From an uncultured Prevotellaceae bacterium (GTDB lineage: Bacteria > Bacteroidota > Bacteroidia > Bacteroidales > Muribaculaceae): 24,095 nt of DNA. Shown here piece after piece: positions 7,684 through 14,111 of this stretch (positions are counted from its first letter, which is position 1; every line of letters begins with the position of its first letter). The DNA lies in the NCBI GenBank assembly GCA_937904375.1, contig CALDIG010000171.1:1-24095 (forward strand), given 5' to 3'. The notes under the pieces are model-generated. The model had not been told where the DNA came from, did no database searches, and saw nothing but the letters and a program-made list of their open reading frames with translations. A program made the translations under genes and the position numbers.

Positions 7684-8252
7684 TACTACCTGTTTATATT
7701 TACGGTCAACCAGTGCTACGACAAGTGGCAGAGCCCATCGACAAGGATTTCCCGAACCTCGCCGAACTTATCCAGAACATGAAGGATACCATGTACGACA
7801 GCGACGGCATTGGCATCGCGGCACCTCAGGTTGGCGTGAGCGCAAGAGTCATTTACATTGACGTGGATGCGCTGAGCGACAAGTTTCCCGAACTCAAGGA
7901 CAAGCGTTTGGTGCTTATCAACCCCGAAATCGATATTGACGAGGACAGCCCCACCGAGAGCCGCGAGGAAGGTTGCCTAAGTGTGCCAGGCATCCATGAG
8001 AATGTGACGCGCCACACTAAGCTGCACATCAACTACTTCGATGAGAACTGGCAGGAGCACGACGAGGACATCGAGGGCTTCCTCGCCCGCGTCATACAGC
8101 ACGAATATGACCATCTAGAAGGACACGTCTTCACAGACCACATCTCGGCGATACGCAAACAGATGATTCGCAACAAACTCAACAATATGGTAAAAGGCAA
8201 GGTAGATTGCGACTACCGAGTCAAGCCCTACAAACCAGCAAGGAGAAGATAA
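7680..8252 (+). CDS. def: Peptide deformylase
   Basis: 190 residues; removes the formyl group from the N-terminal methionine of new proteins in the cytoplasm. All three family motifs are present: GIGIAAPQVG (43-52), EGCLSVPG with metal ligand C99, and QHEYDHLEG with H141, catalytic E142 and H145. The C-terminal extension is basic (VKPYKPARRR). It follows ruvX with a 4-bp overlap, a common Bacteroidales pairing. The stop TAA shares its last two bases with the first unit of a heptamer array (8251). Confidence 0.97.
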   Translation: MILPVYIYGQPVLRQVAEPIDKDFPNLAELIQNMKDTMYDSDGIGIAAPQVGVSARVIYIDVDALSDKFPELKDKRLVLINPEIDIDEDSPTESREEGCLSVPGIHENVTRHTKLHINYFDENWQEHDEDIEGFLARVIQHEYDHLEGHVFTDHISAIRKQMIRNKLNNMVKGKVDCDYRVKPYKPARRR

Positions 8253-8311
8253 GTAATAAGTGTTAAGTAATAAGTGTTAAGTGTTAAGTAGGGACAAGGC
8301 GTGCCTTGTCC
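8251..8311 (+). repeat. AAGTGTT heptamer array plus palindrome
   Basis: Six gapless 7-bp units: AAGTAAT, AAGTGTT, AAGTAAT, AAGTGTT, AAGTGTT, AAGTAGG (8251-8292). They run straight into the palindrome 8291-8311 (stem GGACAAGGC/GCCTTGTCC). Array and palindrome have the same relative arrangement as the reverse complement of 4542-4599, so the composite recurs as a unit. The first unit overlaps the def stop codon. Confidence 0.88.
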
Positions 8312-8320
8312 GTAAGTCAA

Positions 8321-8374
8321 TCTAGAGTATCTAGAATGTCTAGAAAATCTAGATAATCTAGAAGGTCTAGAAAA
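8321..8374 (+). repeat. Perfect 9-bp array TCTAGANNN x6
   Basis: TCTAGA occurs at 8321, 8330, 8339, 8348, 8357 and 8366, exactly every 9 bp, with variable three-base spacers (GTA, ATG, AAA, TAA, AGG, AAA). The hexamer is palindromic. The invariant core with free spacers differs from simple slippage products. Confidence 0.92.
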
Positions 8375-8400
8375 AACTAAAAACTAAGAACTATAAACTA
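8373..8400 (+). repeat. AAAACTA heptamer array before nagB
   Basis: Four 7-bp units: AAAACTA, AAAACTA, AGAACTA, TAAACTA. The array ends 7 bases before the nagB ATG, so it forms the ribosome-entry region of nagB. It supplies an A-rich, unstructured leader rather than a Shine-Dalgarno site. Confidence 0.8.
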
Positions 8401-8407
8401 TTAAGTT

Positions 8408-9220
8408 ATGAGACTTATTATTGAACCTGACTATGAGCAGGTATCGGCTTGGGCGGCCAATTATGTCGCCTCGCGCATTAACGAGGCAAAACCCACTCCC
8501 GAGAAACCTTTTGTATTAGGATGCCCCACTGGTAGCTCTCCACTTGGCATGTACCGCAAACTCATCGAGCTTAACAAAGCCGGCAAGGTGTCGTTCCAAA
8601 ATGTGGTGACCTTCAACATGGACGAGTATGTGAACCTTCCCGAGGAACATCCCGAGAGCTATCACAGCTTCATGTGGAACAATTTCTTCTCGCACATCGA
8701 CATCAAGAAGGAGAACGTGAACATCCTCAACGGCAATGCCGAGGATCTCGAGAAAGAGTGCGCCGAATATGAGGAGCGCATCAAGGCGGCAGGCGGCATC
8801 GACCTTTTCATGGGCGGCGTGGGTCCCGACGGACACATCGCCTTCAACGAGCCAGGGTCGTCGTTGACCTCGCTCACACGCATGAAGACCCTCACTCAAG
8901 ACACCATCATCGCCAACAGCCGCTTCTTCGACGATGACGTGAACAAAGTGCCTAAGACCGCTCTCACCGTGGGTGTTGGCACCGTGATGGCAGCCCGCAG
9001 CGTGATGATTATAGTAAATGGCTACAAGAAGGCGCGCGCCCTGCAACAGGCGGTGGAAGGCGGCGTGTCGCACATGTGTACCCTCAGCGCCCTGCAGATG
9101 CACCGCAAGGCAATCATCATCTGCGATGACGAGGCAACGATGGAGCTGAAAGTGAGCACCTACCGCTACTTCAAAGACATCGAGAGCGCACACCTCGACC
9201 CAGCAACACTGCTGAAATAA
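8408..9220 (+). CDS. nagB: Glucosamine-6-phosphate deaminase
   Basis: 270 residues; converts glucosamine-6-phosphate to fructose-6-phosphate and ammonia, the step that brings amino sugars (for example from mucin or peptidoglycan) into glycolysis. Residues match the E. coli enzyme numbering: D72 in NMDEY, and D141, H143 and E148 in GPDGHIAFNEPG. The phosphate-binding loop GCPTGSSPLGMY is at 38-49. The length is that of the standard hexameric enzyme. No nagA is adjacent, but a GH3/NagZ-like enzyme that could release amino sugars is encoded 5 kb away. No promoter matching the local consensus is seen in the repeat-filled gap upstream, so read-through from ruvX-def is possible. Confidence 0.97.
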   Translation: MRLIIEPDYEQVSAWAANYVASRINEAKPTPEKPFVLGCPTGSSPLGMYRKLIELNKAGKVSFQNVVTFNMDEYVNLPEEHPESYHSFMWNNFFSHIDIKKENVNILNGNAEDLEKECAEYEERIKAAGGIDLFMGGVGPDGHIAFNEPGSSLTSLTRMKTLTQDTIIANSRFFDDDVNKVPKTALTVGVGTVMAARSVMIIVNGYKKARALQQAVEGGVSHMCTLSALQMHRKAIIICDDEATMELKVSTYRYFKDIESAHLDPATLLK

Positions 9221-9221
9221 T

Positions 9222-9241
9222 CAGACGATTAAAAACGATTT
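9222..9241 (+). repeat. Short 10-bp-unit array after nagB
   Basis: CAGACGATTA and AAAACGATTT follow the nagB stop by one base. The first unit is the reverse complement of sequence at about 18902-18913, and both fit the 10-bp family upstream of dnaG and rsmF. Two units only, so weak on its own. Confidence 0.4.
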
Positions 9242-9243
9242 TT

Positions 9244-9287
9244 AAAAAATTGAGCAACAGAGGATTTTCCTTTGTTGCTCATTTTTT
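9244..9287. terminator. Bidirectional intrinsic terminator between nagB and rnr
   Basis: A 12-bp stem (9252-9263 with 9269-9280, one G-T pair, loop ATTTT) is flanked by a T run on the right (9282-9287) and an A run on the left (9244-9249). It therefore ends both nagB on the plus strand and rnr on the minus strand. Confidence 0.85.
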
Positions 9288-9308
9288 AACAGCATGTAAA
9301 TGCCCAAA

Positions 9309-9336
9309 GCAATTGTGCATTATGAATTGTGCATTA
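9309..9336 (-). repeat. AATGCAC-type heptamer array after rnr
   Basis: On the minus strand the units TAATGCA, CAATTCA, TAATGCA, CAATTGC begin one base beyond the rnr stop codon (9338-9340). They belong to the same unit family as the arrays within and behind the rsmF-like gene. Confidence 0.75.
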
Positions 9337-9337
9337 A

Positions 9338-11722
9338 TTAATGGCGGCCTTTGCGAGGGTTGCGGTCGTGTTTGCCGGTCTTGCCGCCTCGGGCGGCTTT
9401 GCCTTTTGTCACCTCGCGACGGGTGCTGTTGCCACGTCGATCACGTTTCTGACGGCGCGATGCCCTGCCGCCTTCATACTCGGCACGCAGTCGGTCGGTA
9501 GCAGTCTCGCGCGACATTTGCGACGAGTAGGTGATAGGCGCCTTGTCGATGCGGTGGCTGCCGGCGGGGTTCTCGTTATCTACTAGCACAAAGTCGAGCT
9601 GCTTCTTCACCAAGTCGGCTCGCGCCACCTGAATCGTCACCGTGTCGCCGAGCTGATATTTCTTGCCACGGCGGCGACCACGAATCATATAGTTCTTCTC
9701 GTCATACTCATAGAAATCATCGTCGAGGTCGCGCACGGCAATCATGCCCTCGCAATGAGTCTCATCAAGCTCCACATACACGCCCCACTCTGTCACGCCC
9801 GAGATTTTGCCTTCATAGACCTCTCCAAGCCTAGCACCCATAAATTCCACCTCTTTATACTTTATCGAAGCGCGCTCGGCGTTGGCTGCAAGCTGCTCCT
9901 GGCTGCTCACGTGCTTGCAGTCTTCCTCAAGTTTCTCGGGATTGACTGTTCTAGCCCCTTTCACGGCATACTTATCGAGCAGTCGGTGTACCATCACGTC
10001 GGGATAGCGACGAATGGGCGAGGTGAAGTGAGTGTAATACTCAAATGCCAGACCATAATGCCCTACGTTCTCGCTGGAATACACCGCTTTCGCCTGCGAC
10101 TTGATGGCGAGCAACGAAAGCAAATCCTCTTCGGGCTTGCCCTTGATATCCTTGAGCAGCTTGTTGATGGAACGGTTCACCTCCTTGGCAGTTCCGCTAA
10201 TCTTGAGGGTGTGGCCGAAGTGCGCCGCGATGTCGGCAACGTTGCTGAGTTTCTCCTGATCGGGCTGCTCATGGATGCGATAGACAAACGCCTTGGCCTT
10301 CTTGCTTGGCGGCACTTTGCCGATGTGAGCAGCTACCGTGCGGTTGGCAATCAGCATAAACTCCTCGATTAGCTGGTTAGCCTCTTTCGACACATGCAGA
10401 TGCACAGCGGTGGGAACGCCTTTCTCGTCGATGTCGAAATATTTCTCCTCACGGTCGAACTCCACAGCACCTTCCTCAAAACGTTGTTTGCGGAGTATCT
10501 GCGCCAAGCGGTGGAATGTGAGGATTTCCTCTGCCAAGTCGCCCTTGCCGGTCTCGATTATTTCCTGCGCCTCCTCGTAGCAGAATCGACGGTCGCTGTT
10601 GATTACCGTGTGGCAAATCTTGTACTTATGAACCTTGGCGTTGTCGTCCATCTCAAACACCACCGAGTGGCAGAGCTTGTCCTCATGGGGGCGCAGCGAG
10701 CAGATGTAGTTGCACAACCGCTCGGGGAGCATAGGCACCGTGCGGTCAACGAGATAGACCGAGGTGGCGCGAGAGTATGCCTCCTTGTCGATTACCGTGT
10801 CGGGTTTCACATAGTGGGTCACATCAGCGATGTGGACACCTATCTGCCAGCGGCCGTTGGGCAGTTTCTCAATCGAGAGGGCATCGTCATAGTCTTTGGC
10901 ATCGGCGGGGTCGATGGTGAAAGTGGCCACTCCACGCATGTCGCGGCGGCGGGCCACCTCCTCATCGGTAATGCCTGGCTCTAGCTTATTGGCTACACGC
11001 TCCACATTCTCGGGATAGTGGTACGGCAGACCAAACTCAGCGAGAATCGCGTGAATCTCGGCATTGTTCTCGCCAGCCTTGCCAAGCACGTCAACCACCT
11101 CGCCAATGGGACTGTTGCTGCCGTCGGGCCACTCTATGATACGCACCACAGCCTTGTCGCCGGTCTTGCCGCCGGCGAGCTTGTCGAGGGGTATAAAGAT
11201 GTCGGTGGCTAGGAACTTGCTGTTGGTAGCCAAGTGAGCGAAATATTTCTTTATATTGAGAGTGCCGATGAACACCTGTTCTTTGCGCTCCACAATCTTG
11301 ATAACCTCCGCCTCAGGCTCAAAGCCGCTACGCGCGGCACTGATGTGAACCATCACCTTGTCGCCGTTGAGGGCGTGCATCGAGTTACGTTCGGCAACCA
11401 TGATGGGAGTGCTGTCGTCGCCCTCGAGCTGAACGCTGTTCTTGCCGTTGCTGCGACGAATGAAGATGCCCGCCGCCACATTGTTACGCTGAGCGGCCTT
11501 GAACTTGCCGGAAGCCACCTCGTTGAGGAAGCCGTCCATCGACAACTGCTCAAGAATTTCCACAATCAACGCGCGCTGCTTAGGCGACTTCGCACCCACC
11601 TGAGCGCTCACCTGCTTGTAGTTGAACGCCGCCTCATCCTGCTCGTTGAAGAAGTTGATAACCTTGTCATGAAACTCACGACGTTCTATCTTATAGGAGT
11701 TCAAACGGTCTTTCTTTGCCAT
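9338..11722 (-). CDS. rnr: Ribonuclease R
   Basis: 794 residues; a processive 3'-5' exoribonuclease that degrades structured RNA and helps in rRNA and mRNA turnover. Domains in order: a winged-helix N-terminus (~1-75), cold-shock domains (~80-240), the RNB catalytic domain starting around 260 with the metal site IDPADAKDYDD (D271, D277, D279, D280), an S1 RNA-binding domain (~630-710, GEVYEGKISGVTEWGVYVEL), and a very basic Lys/Arg/Gly tail (~740-794) typical of RNase R rather than RNase II. It is monocistronic with its own promoter at 11751-11782 and shares a terminator with nagB. ATG 11722 opens the family-like MAKKDRL sequence. Confidence 0.96.
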   Translation of the reverse strand: MAKKDRLNSYKIERREFHDKVINFFNEQDEAAFNYKQVSAQVGAKSPKQRALIVEILEQLSMDGFLNEVASGKFKAAQRNNVAAGIFIRRSNGKNSVQLEGDDSTPIMVAERNSMHALNGDKVMVHISAARSGFEPEAEVIKIVERKEQVFIGTLNIKKYFAHLATNSKFLATDIFIPLDKLAGGKTGDKAVVRIIEWPDGSNSPIGEVVDVLGKAGENNAEIHAILAEFGLPYHYPENVERVANKLEPGITDEEVARRRDMRGVATFTIDPADAKDYDDALSIEKLPNGRWQIGVHIADVTHYVKPDTVIDKEAYSRATSVYLVDRTVPMLPERLCNYICSLRPHEDKLCHSVVFEMDDNAKVHKYKICHTVINSDRRFCYEEAQEIIETGKGDLAEEILTFHRLAQILRKQRFEEGAVEFDREEKYFDIDEKGVPTAVHLHVSKEANQLIEEFMLIANRTVAAHIGKVPPSKKAKAFVYRIHEQPDQEKLSNVADIAAHFGHTLKISGTAKEVNRSINKLLKDIKGKPEEDLLSLLAIKSQAKAVYSSENVGHYGLAFEYYTHFTSPIRRYPDVMVHRLLDKYAVKGARTVNPEKLEEDCKHVSSQEQLAANAERASIKYKEVEFMGARLGEVYEGKISGVTEWGVYVELDETHCEGMIAVRDLDDDFYEYDEKNYMIRGRRRGKKYQLGDTVTIQVARADLVKKQLDFVLVDNENPAGSHRIDKAPITYSSQMSRETATDRLRAEYEGGRASRRQKRDRRGNSTRREVTKGKAARGGKTGKHDRNPRKGRH

Positions 11723-11750
11723 AATTAGTTAGTAAAAGGTTATAATATTG

Positions 11751-11782
11751 CAAAATTAGTGCAAGTTGAGGGCAGAACAAAA
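11751..11782 (-). promoter_or_regulatory. rnr promoter
   Basis: On the minus strand TTTTG (11782-11778), 19 bp, TAATTTTG (11758-11751), 28 bases before the ATG: a textbook match to the Bacteroidetes pattern. Confidence 0.7.
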
Positions 11783-12004
11783 TAAAAAACGAAGTTTTTT
11801 CATTTTTTATGCCTCGACGCAGCCTAATTTACAAAAAAATAGTGCATGTCGAAGGAAAAAAGCAATTAAGCGTGCAAAGAACTGAGCTTGCTCAAGTTAT
11901 TTCGAGCATGGGCTTTTTATGGTTCAGTCGCAAAAACCAAATTAATGTGAGTTTTAAATAAAAAGCCATGCTGTCATACTCAGTGCCCTATGGGCAGAAC
12001 CTTA
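11783..12004. other. Gap without a gene; long inverted repeat
   Basis: No supported ORF or tRNA is present. The only structure is an inverted repeat, 11906-11920 with 11958-11971 (GGCTTTTTAT/ATAAAAAGCC extended by CATG on both sides with one bulged base), around a 37-base loop, and a smaller GAGCTTGCTC palindrome at 11884-11893. It could be a remnant terminator or an unannotated small RNA; neither is established. Confidence 0.4.
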
Positions 12005-12057
12005 AGCTCGACGAAAATAAAAAGCGAAAAGCTCCCCACCAAAGATGAAGGGGAGCT
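12005..12057 (-). terminator. Intrinsic terminator of the Cys/His-rich lipoprotein gene
   Basis: Stem AGCTCCCC/GGGGAGCT (12050-12057 with 12030-12037, 12-nt loop), followed on the minus strand by the U-rich run TTTTCGCTTTTTATTTT. It lies about 50 bases after the stop at 12108. Confidence 0.75.
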
Positions 12058-12107
12058 GATGCGTAGCACTTTAAGAGCATTCAAAATAGAATGGGGACTT
12101 GAGAATC

Positions 12108-12875
12108 TTAGAGTTTGCCGCCCATCTTGCGATAAAGCTCGTAGGTTTCTTTGAAGTGCTTGAGTTGCGTTTCGGTGAGATAAAGTCGGTGACTCACGCC
12201 TTTCTCGCTAACCAGAAGAATGTTGGCATATTGGCAATGAGCCAAACCTGCTACTATGTCTCGCGACTGCTCATCCATGGCGTTGTCAAAATATTCGTAA
12301 TAGAACTTGCCTTCGTTGGTGCGCTTGATTCCAGTGGGCGCATATTCATATTTAAAGCCATCAAGATTGAATTGCAGCTTGTAGAAGTTTACCGGGTCGT
12401 CGGCATAGAAATGCACAACAAATCTTATAGGCTCTGGCACGCCGTCCCTTGTGTTGAAGTAGCAATAGACATCATTAACCTTAAGGCTGGTGTTGATTTC
12501 CTTAAGAACGTACTCGGTGTCACCACCAGTGGTTGGCTTGCCTGTTCTGAACAGTGGCATCAGTGTCTCTTGCGAGGTGGAAATAACCTCATTAGGATCC
12601 CATTTATAAGGTTCGGGACCTGAAACGTCATAATGAACTATAGTATAGTCCATGTTAAGCAGCGAGTCAAGCTCGGCGTCACGCCATGATTTCGCGGCAT
12701 TGATAGAATCCTGTTTCGCCAATTGCTCAGCGGTGAGAGCATGATGCTTGTGCGCGCAATTAAGGCAAGCCGGGCAAGTGCAGCTGCACTCTCCACTTGC
12801 CGCCGAGAACAATGACGCACATGAAACATTAACGATCGCAAGCGAGAACGTTAACAGATAAATAAACTTTTTCAT
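12108..12875 (-). CDS. Putative lipoprotein with an N-terminal Cys/His cluster, unknown function
   Basis: 255 residues. A signal sequence MKKFIYLLTFSLAIVNVSC ends in a probable lipidation Cys (C19), though Asn at -3 makes the lipobox imperfect. Just behind the anchor is a dense cluster, CSCTCPACLNCAHKHH (C30, C32, C34, C37, C40, H42, H44, H45), suited to binding a metal or an Fe-S centre, or to disulphides. The remainder (~90-255) looks like an alpha/beta domain of the kind seen in cell-envelope proteins (YYCYFNTRDG-like strand, VVHFYADDPVNFYKLQF). I do not recognise a family. It has its own promoter and terminator, so it is a single-gene unit. Confidence 0.7.
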   Translation of the reverse strand: MKKFIYLLTFSLAIVNVSCASLFSAASGECSCTCPACLNCAHKHHALTAEQLAKQDSINAAKSWRDAELDSLLNMDYTIVHYDVSGPEPYKWDPNEVISTSQETLMPLFRTGKPTTGGDTEYVLKEINTSLKVNDVYCYFNTRDGVPEPIRFVVHFYADDPVNFYKLQFNLDGFKYEYAPTGIKRTNEGKFYYEYFDNAMDEQSRDIVAGLAHCQYANILLVSEKGVSHRLYLTETQLKHFKETYELYRKMGGKL

Positions 12876-12925
12876 TTCAATACTTGTTTTATTTAAAAAA
12901 TAGTCGTGTCGTTACAAAACGAGTG

Positions 12926-12956
12926 CAAAATTATACAAATAATCAAAAAACGACAA
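12926..12956 (-). promoter_or_regulatory. Promoter of the Cys/His-rich lipoprotein gene
   Basis: On the minus strand TTG (12956-12954), 20 bp, TAATTTTG (12933-12926), about 50 bases before the ATG at 12875. Confidence 0.55.
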
Positions 12957-13018
12957 TAGTTAATGCCTAAAAAACAACATTTTTTGTCACAAAACCCCAT
13001 TTATTGGTCTTTAAACAA

Positions 13019-14098
13019 TTAATTGCTCTCTAAAAAAGCTTCCACCCGTTCAATAAGTGCATCGCCATTCATGCCACGAGCGACAATAGTACCATCGGGA
13101 GAGATAAGAATTGCATAAGGAATGCCTGAGATGCCATAGATATCGGTAGGCTCAGTGAGTTTGCGGTCTCCCACCATTACATGCCATGGAATTGCATGCT
13201 CCTTGACGGATCTCTGAGTGGCGGCAGGATCATCCCACACTGCCACACCTAAAAATTTCAAACCATTATCATTATATTCATTATAAAGATATGTCAATGG
13301 ACTTGAAATCTCCTTTTGGCACGAGGTGCACCAACTCGCCCAGAAATACACAAGCGTGTAGTTTATGCCATCGGCAGCAAACTGCGACAATTTCTCGGTA
13401 TTGCCATCAGGTGTTTTTATCGAGAAATCGACAAATCGCTTGCCTTCGCCTGTCTTTTCTCGAGCTGAGGCATTGTTGACGGCATTTTGCACTCGTTTCA
13501 GATTCAAATATCGCTTTGGTACCTTATTCAAAATCAAGTCCAGCTCCGATGAAGAGAAGTCGCCCTCAACCACATATTGCGTGAACGCCCATTGTCCCAG
13601 GGCGTTGTCTTTATTGGCTAGATAAGTGTTATAGAGACTATTGAGGAGATTGCTCTTGCGGCTGTCTTCCCGCCGCTGCGCCTCGTCTTCGGTTATCTCA
13701 TTGTTTTGCTTTGCTAGTGCGATATCCTGCCACTGCTGCTCATACTTGTCGAGTTGTTTTACTATGCCATTGAATTTCTCATTTAGAGGAGTGCCTGAAA
13801 TCTTGAGGTCGGCACCCCACTCCACTTCAATGTCGCCCTCCTCGACAACGAAGTCAAGACGATTACCCTCAACTAGCAACCGCGCAAAATAGGCGGTATC
13901 AACATTACCGTCAATAATAAGTTGCTTCTCCAGCACTGTCGCACTTCCGATGGTGTCGCCAGTGTCGTAGTTGGTCAGGTAAGCCTTCTTGCCGTCAAAG
14001 TCATGGTTCGAGAAATGCACAGTCAACTGATAGTTGTGAGTGCATGACGCAAAAGCCACGCAAATGCTCAAAAGCAGTAATGGCGAAATGTTTTTCAT
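13019..14098 (-). CDS. TlpA/ResA-like thiol-disulfide lipoprotein with DUF4369-type N-terminus
   Basis: 359 residues from ATG 14098. This start is preferred over a TTG at 14119 because it opens a clean lipoprotein signal (MKNISPLLLLSICVAFASC). The N-terminal half (~20-130, YQLTVHFSNHDFDGKKAYL) resembles the DUF4369 beta-domain found in Bacteroidetes TlpA-like proteins. The C-terminal thioredoxin fold (~220-359) has the active site WCTSC (C257, C260) and the cis-Pro segment GISGIPYAILISPDG. The family acts in the periplasm or on the outer membrane in disulphide exchange. It starts 13 bp behind the GH3-hydrolase gene and is surely co-transcribed with it. Confidence 0.9.
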   Translation of the reverse strand: MKNISPLLLLSICVAFASCTHNYQLTVHFSNHDFDGKKAYLTNYDTGDTIGSATVLEKQLIIDGNVDTAYFARLLVEGNRLDFVVEEGDIEVEWGADLKISGTPLNEKFNGIVKQLDKYEQQWQDIALAKQNNEITEDEAQRREDSRKSNLLNSLYNTYLANKDNALGQWAFTQYVVEGDFSSSELDLILNKVPKRYLNLKRVQNAVNNASAREKTGEGKRFVDFSIKTPDGNTEKLSQFAADGINYTLVYFWASWCTSCQKEISSPLTYLYNEYNDNGLKFLGVAVWDDPAATQRSVKEHAIPWHVMVGDRKLTEPTDIYGISGIPYAILISPDGTIVARGMNGDALIERVEAFLESN

Positions 14099-14111
14099 TG
14101 CGCTTCTTTTT

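Noticed and set aside
8321..8374. Restriction-site cluster as a sign of a restriction-modification locus
   Set aside because: TCTAGA sites are regularly spaced, but no methyltransferase or endonuclease gene of that kind is nearby; the rRNA methyltransferase is unrelated.
8516..9193. 225-codon minus-strand ORF opposite nagB
   Set aside because: His/Val/Leu-rich antisense translation typical of a shadow frame; nagB itself is complete with all catalytic residues.
9755..11728. Series of plus-strand ORFs over rnr
   Set aside because: All are antisense to a full-length, motif-complete RNase R.
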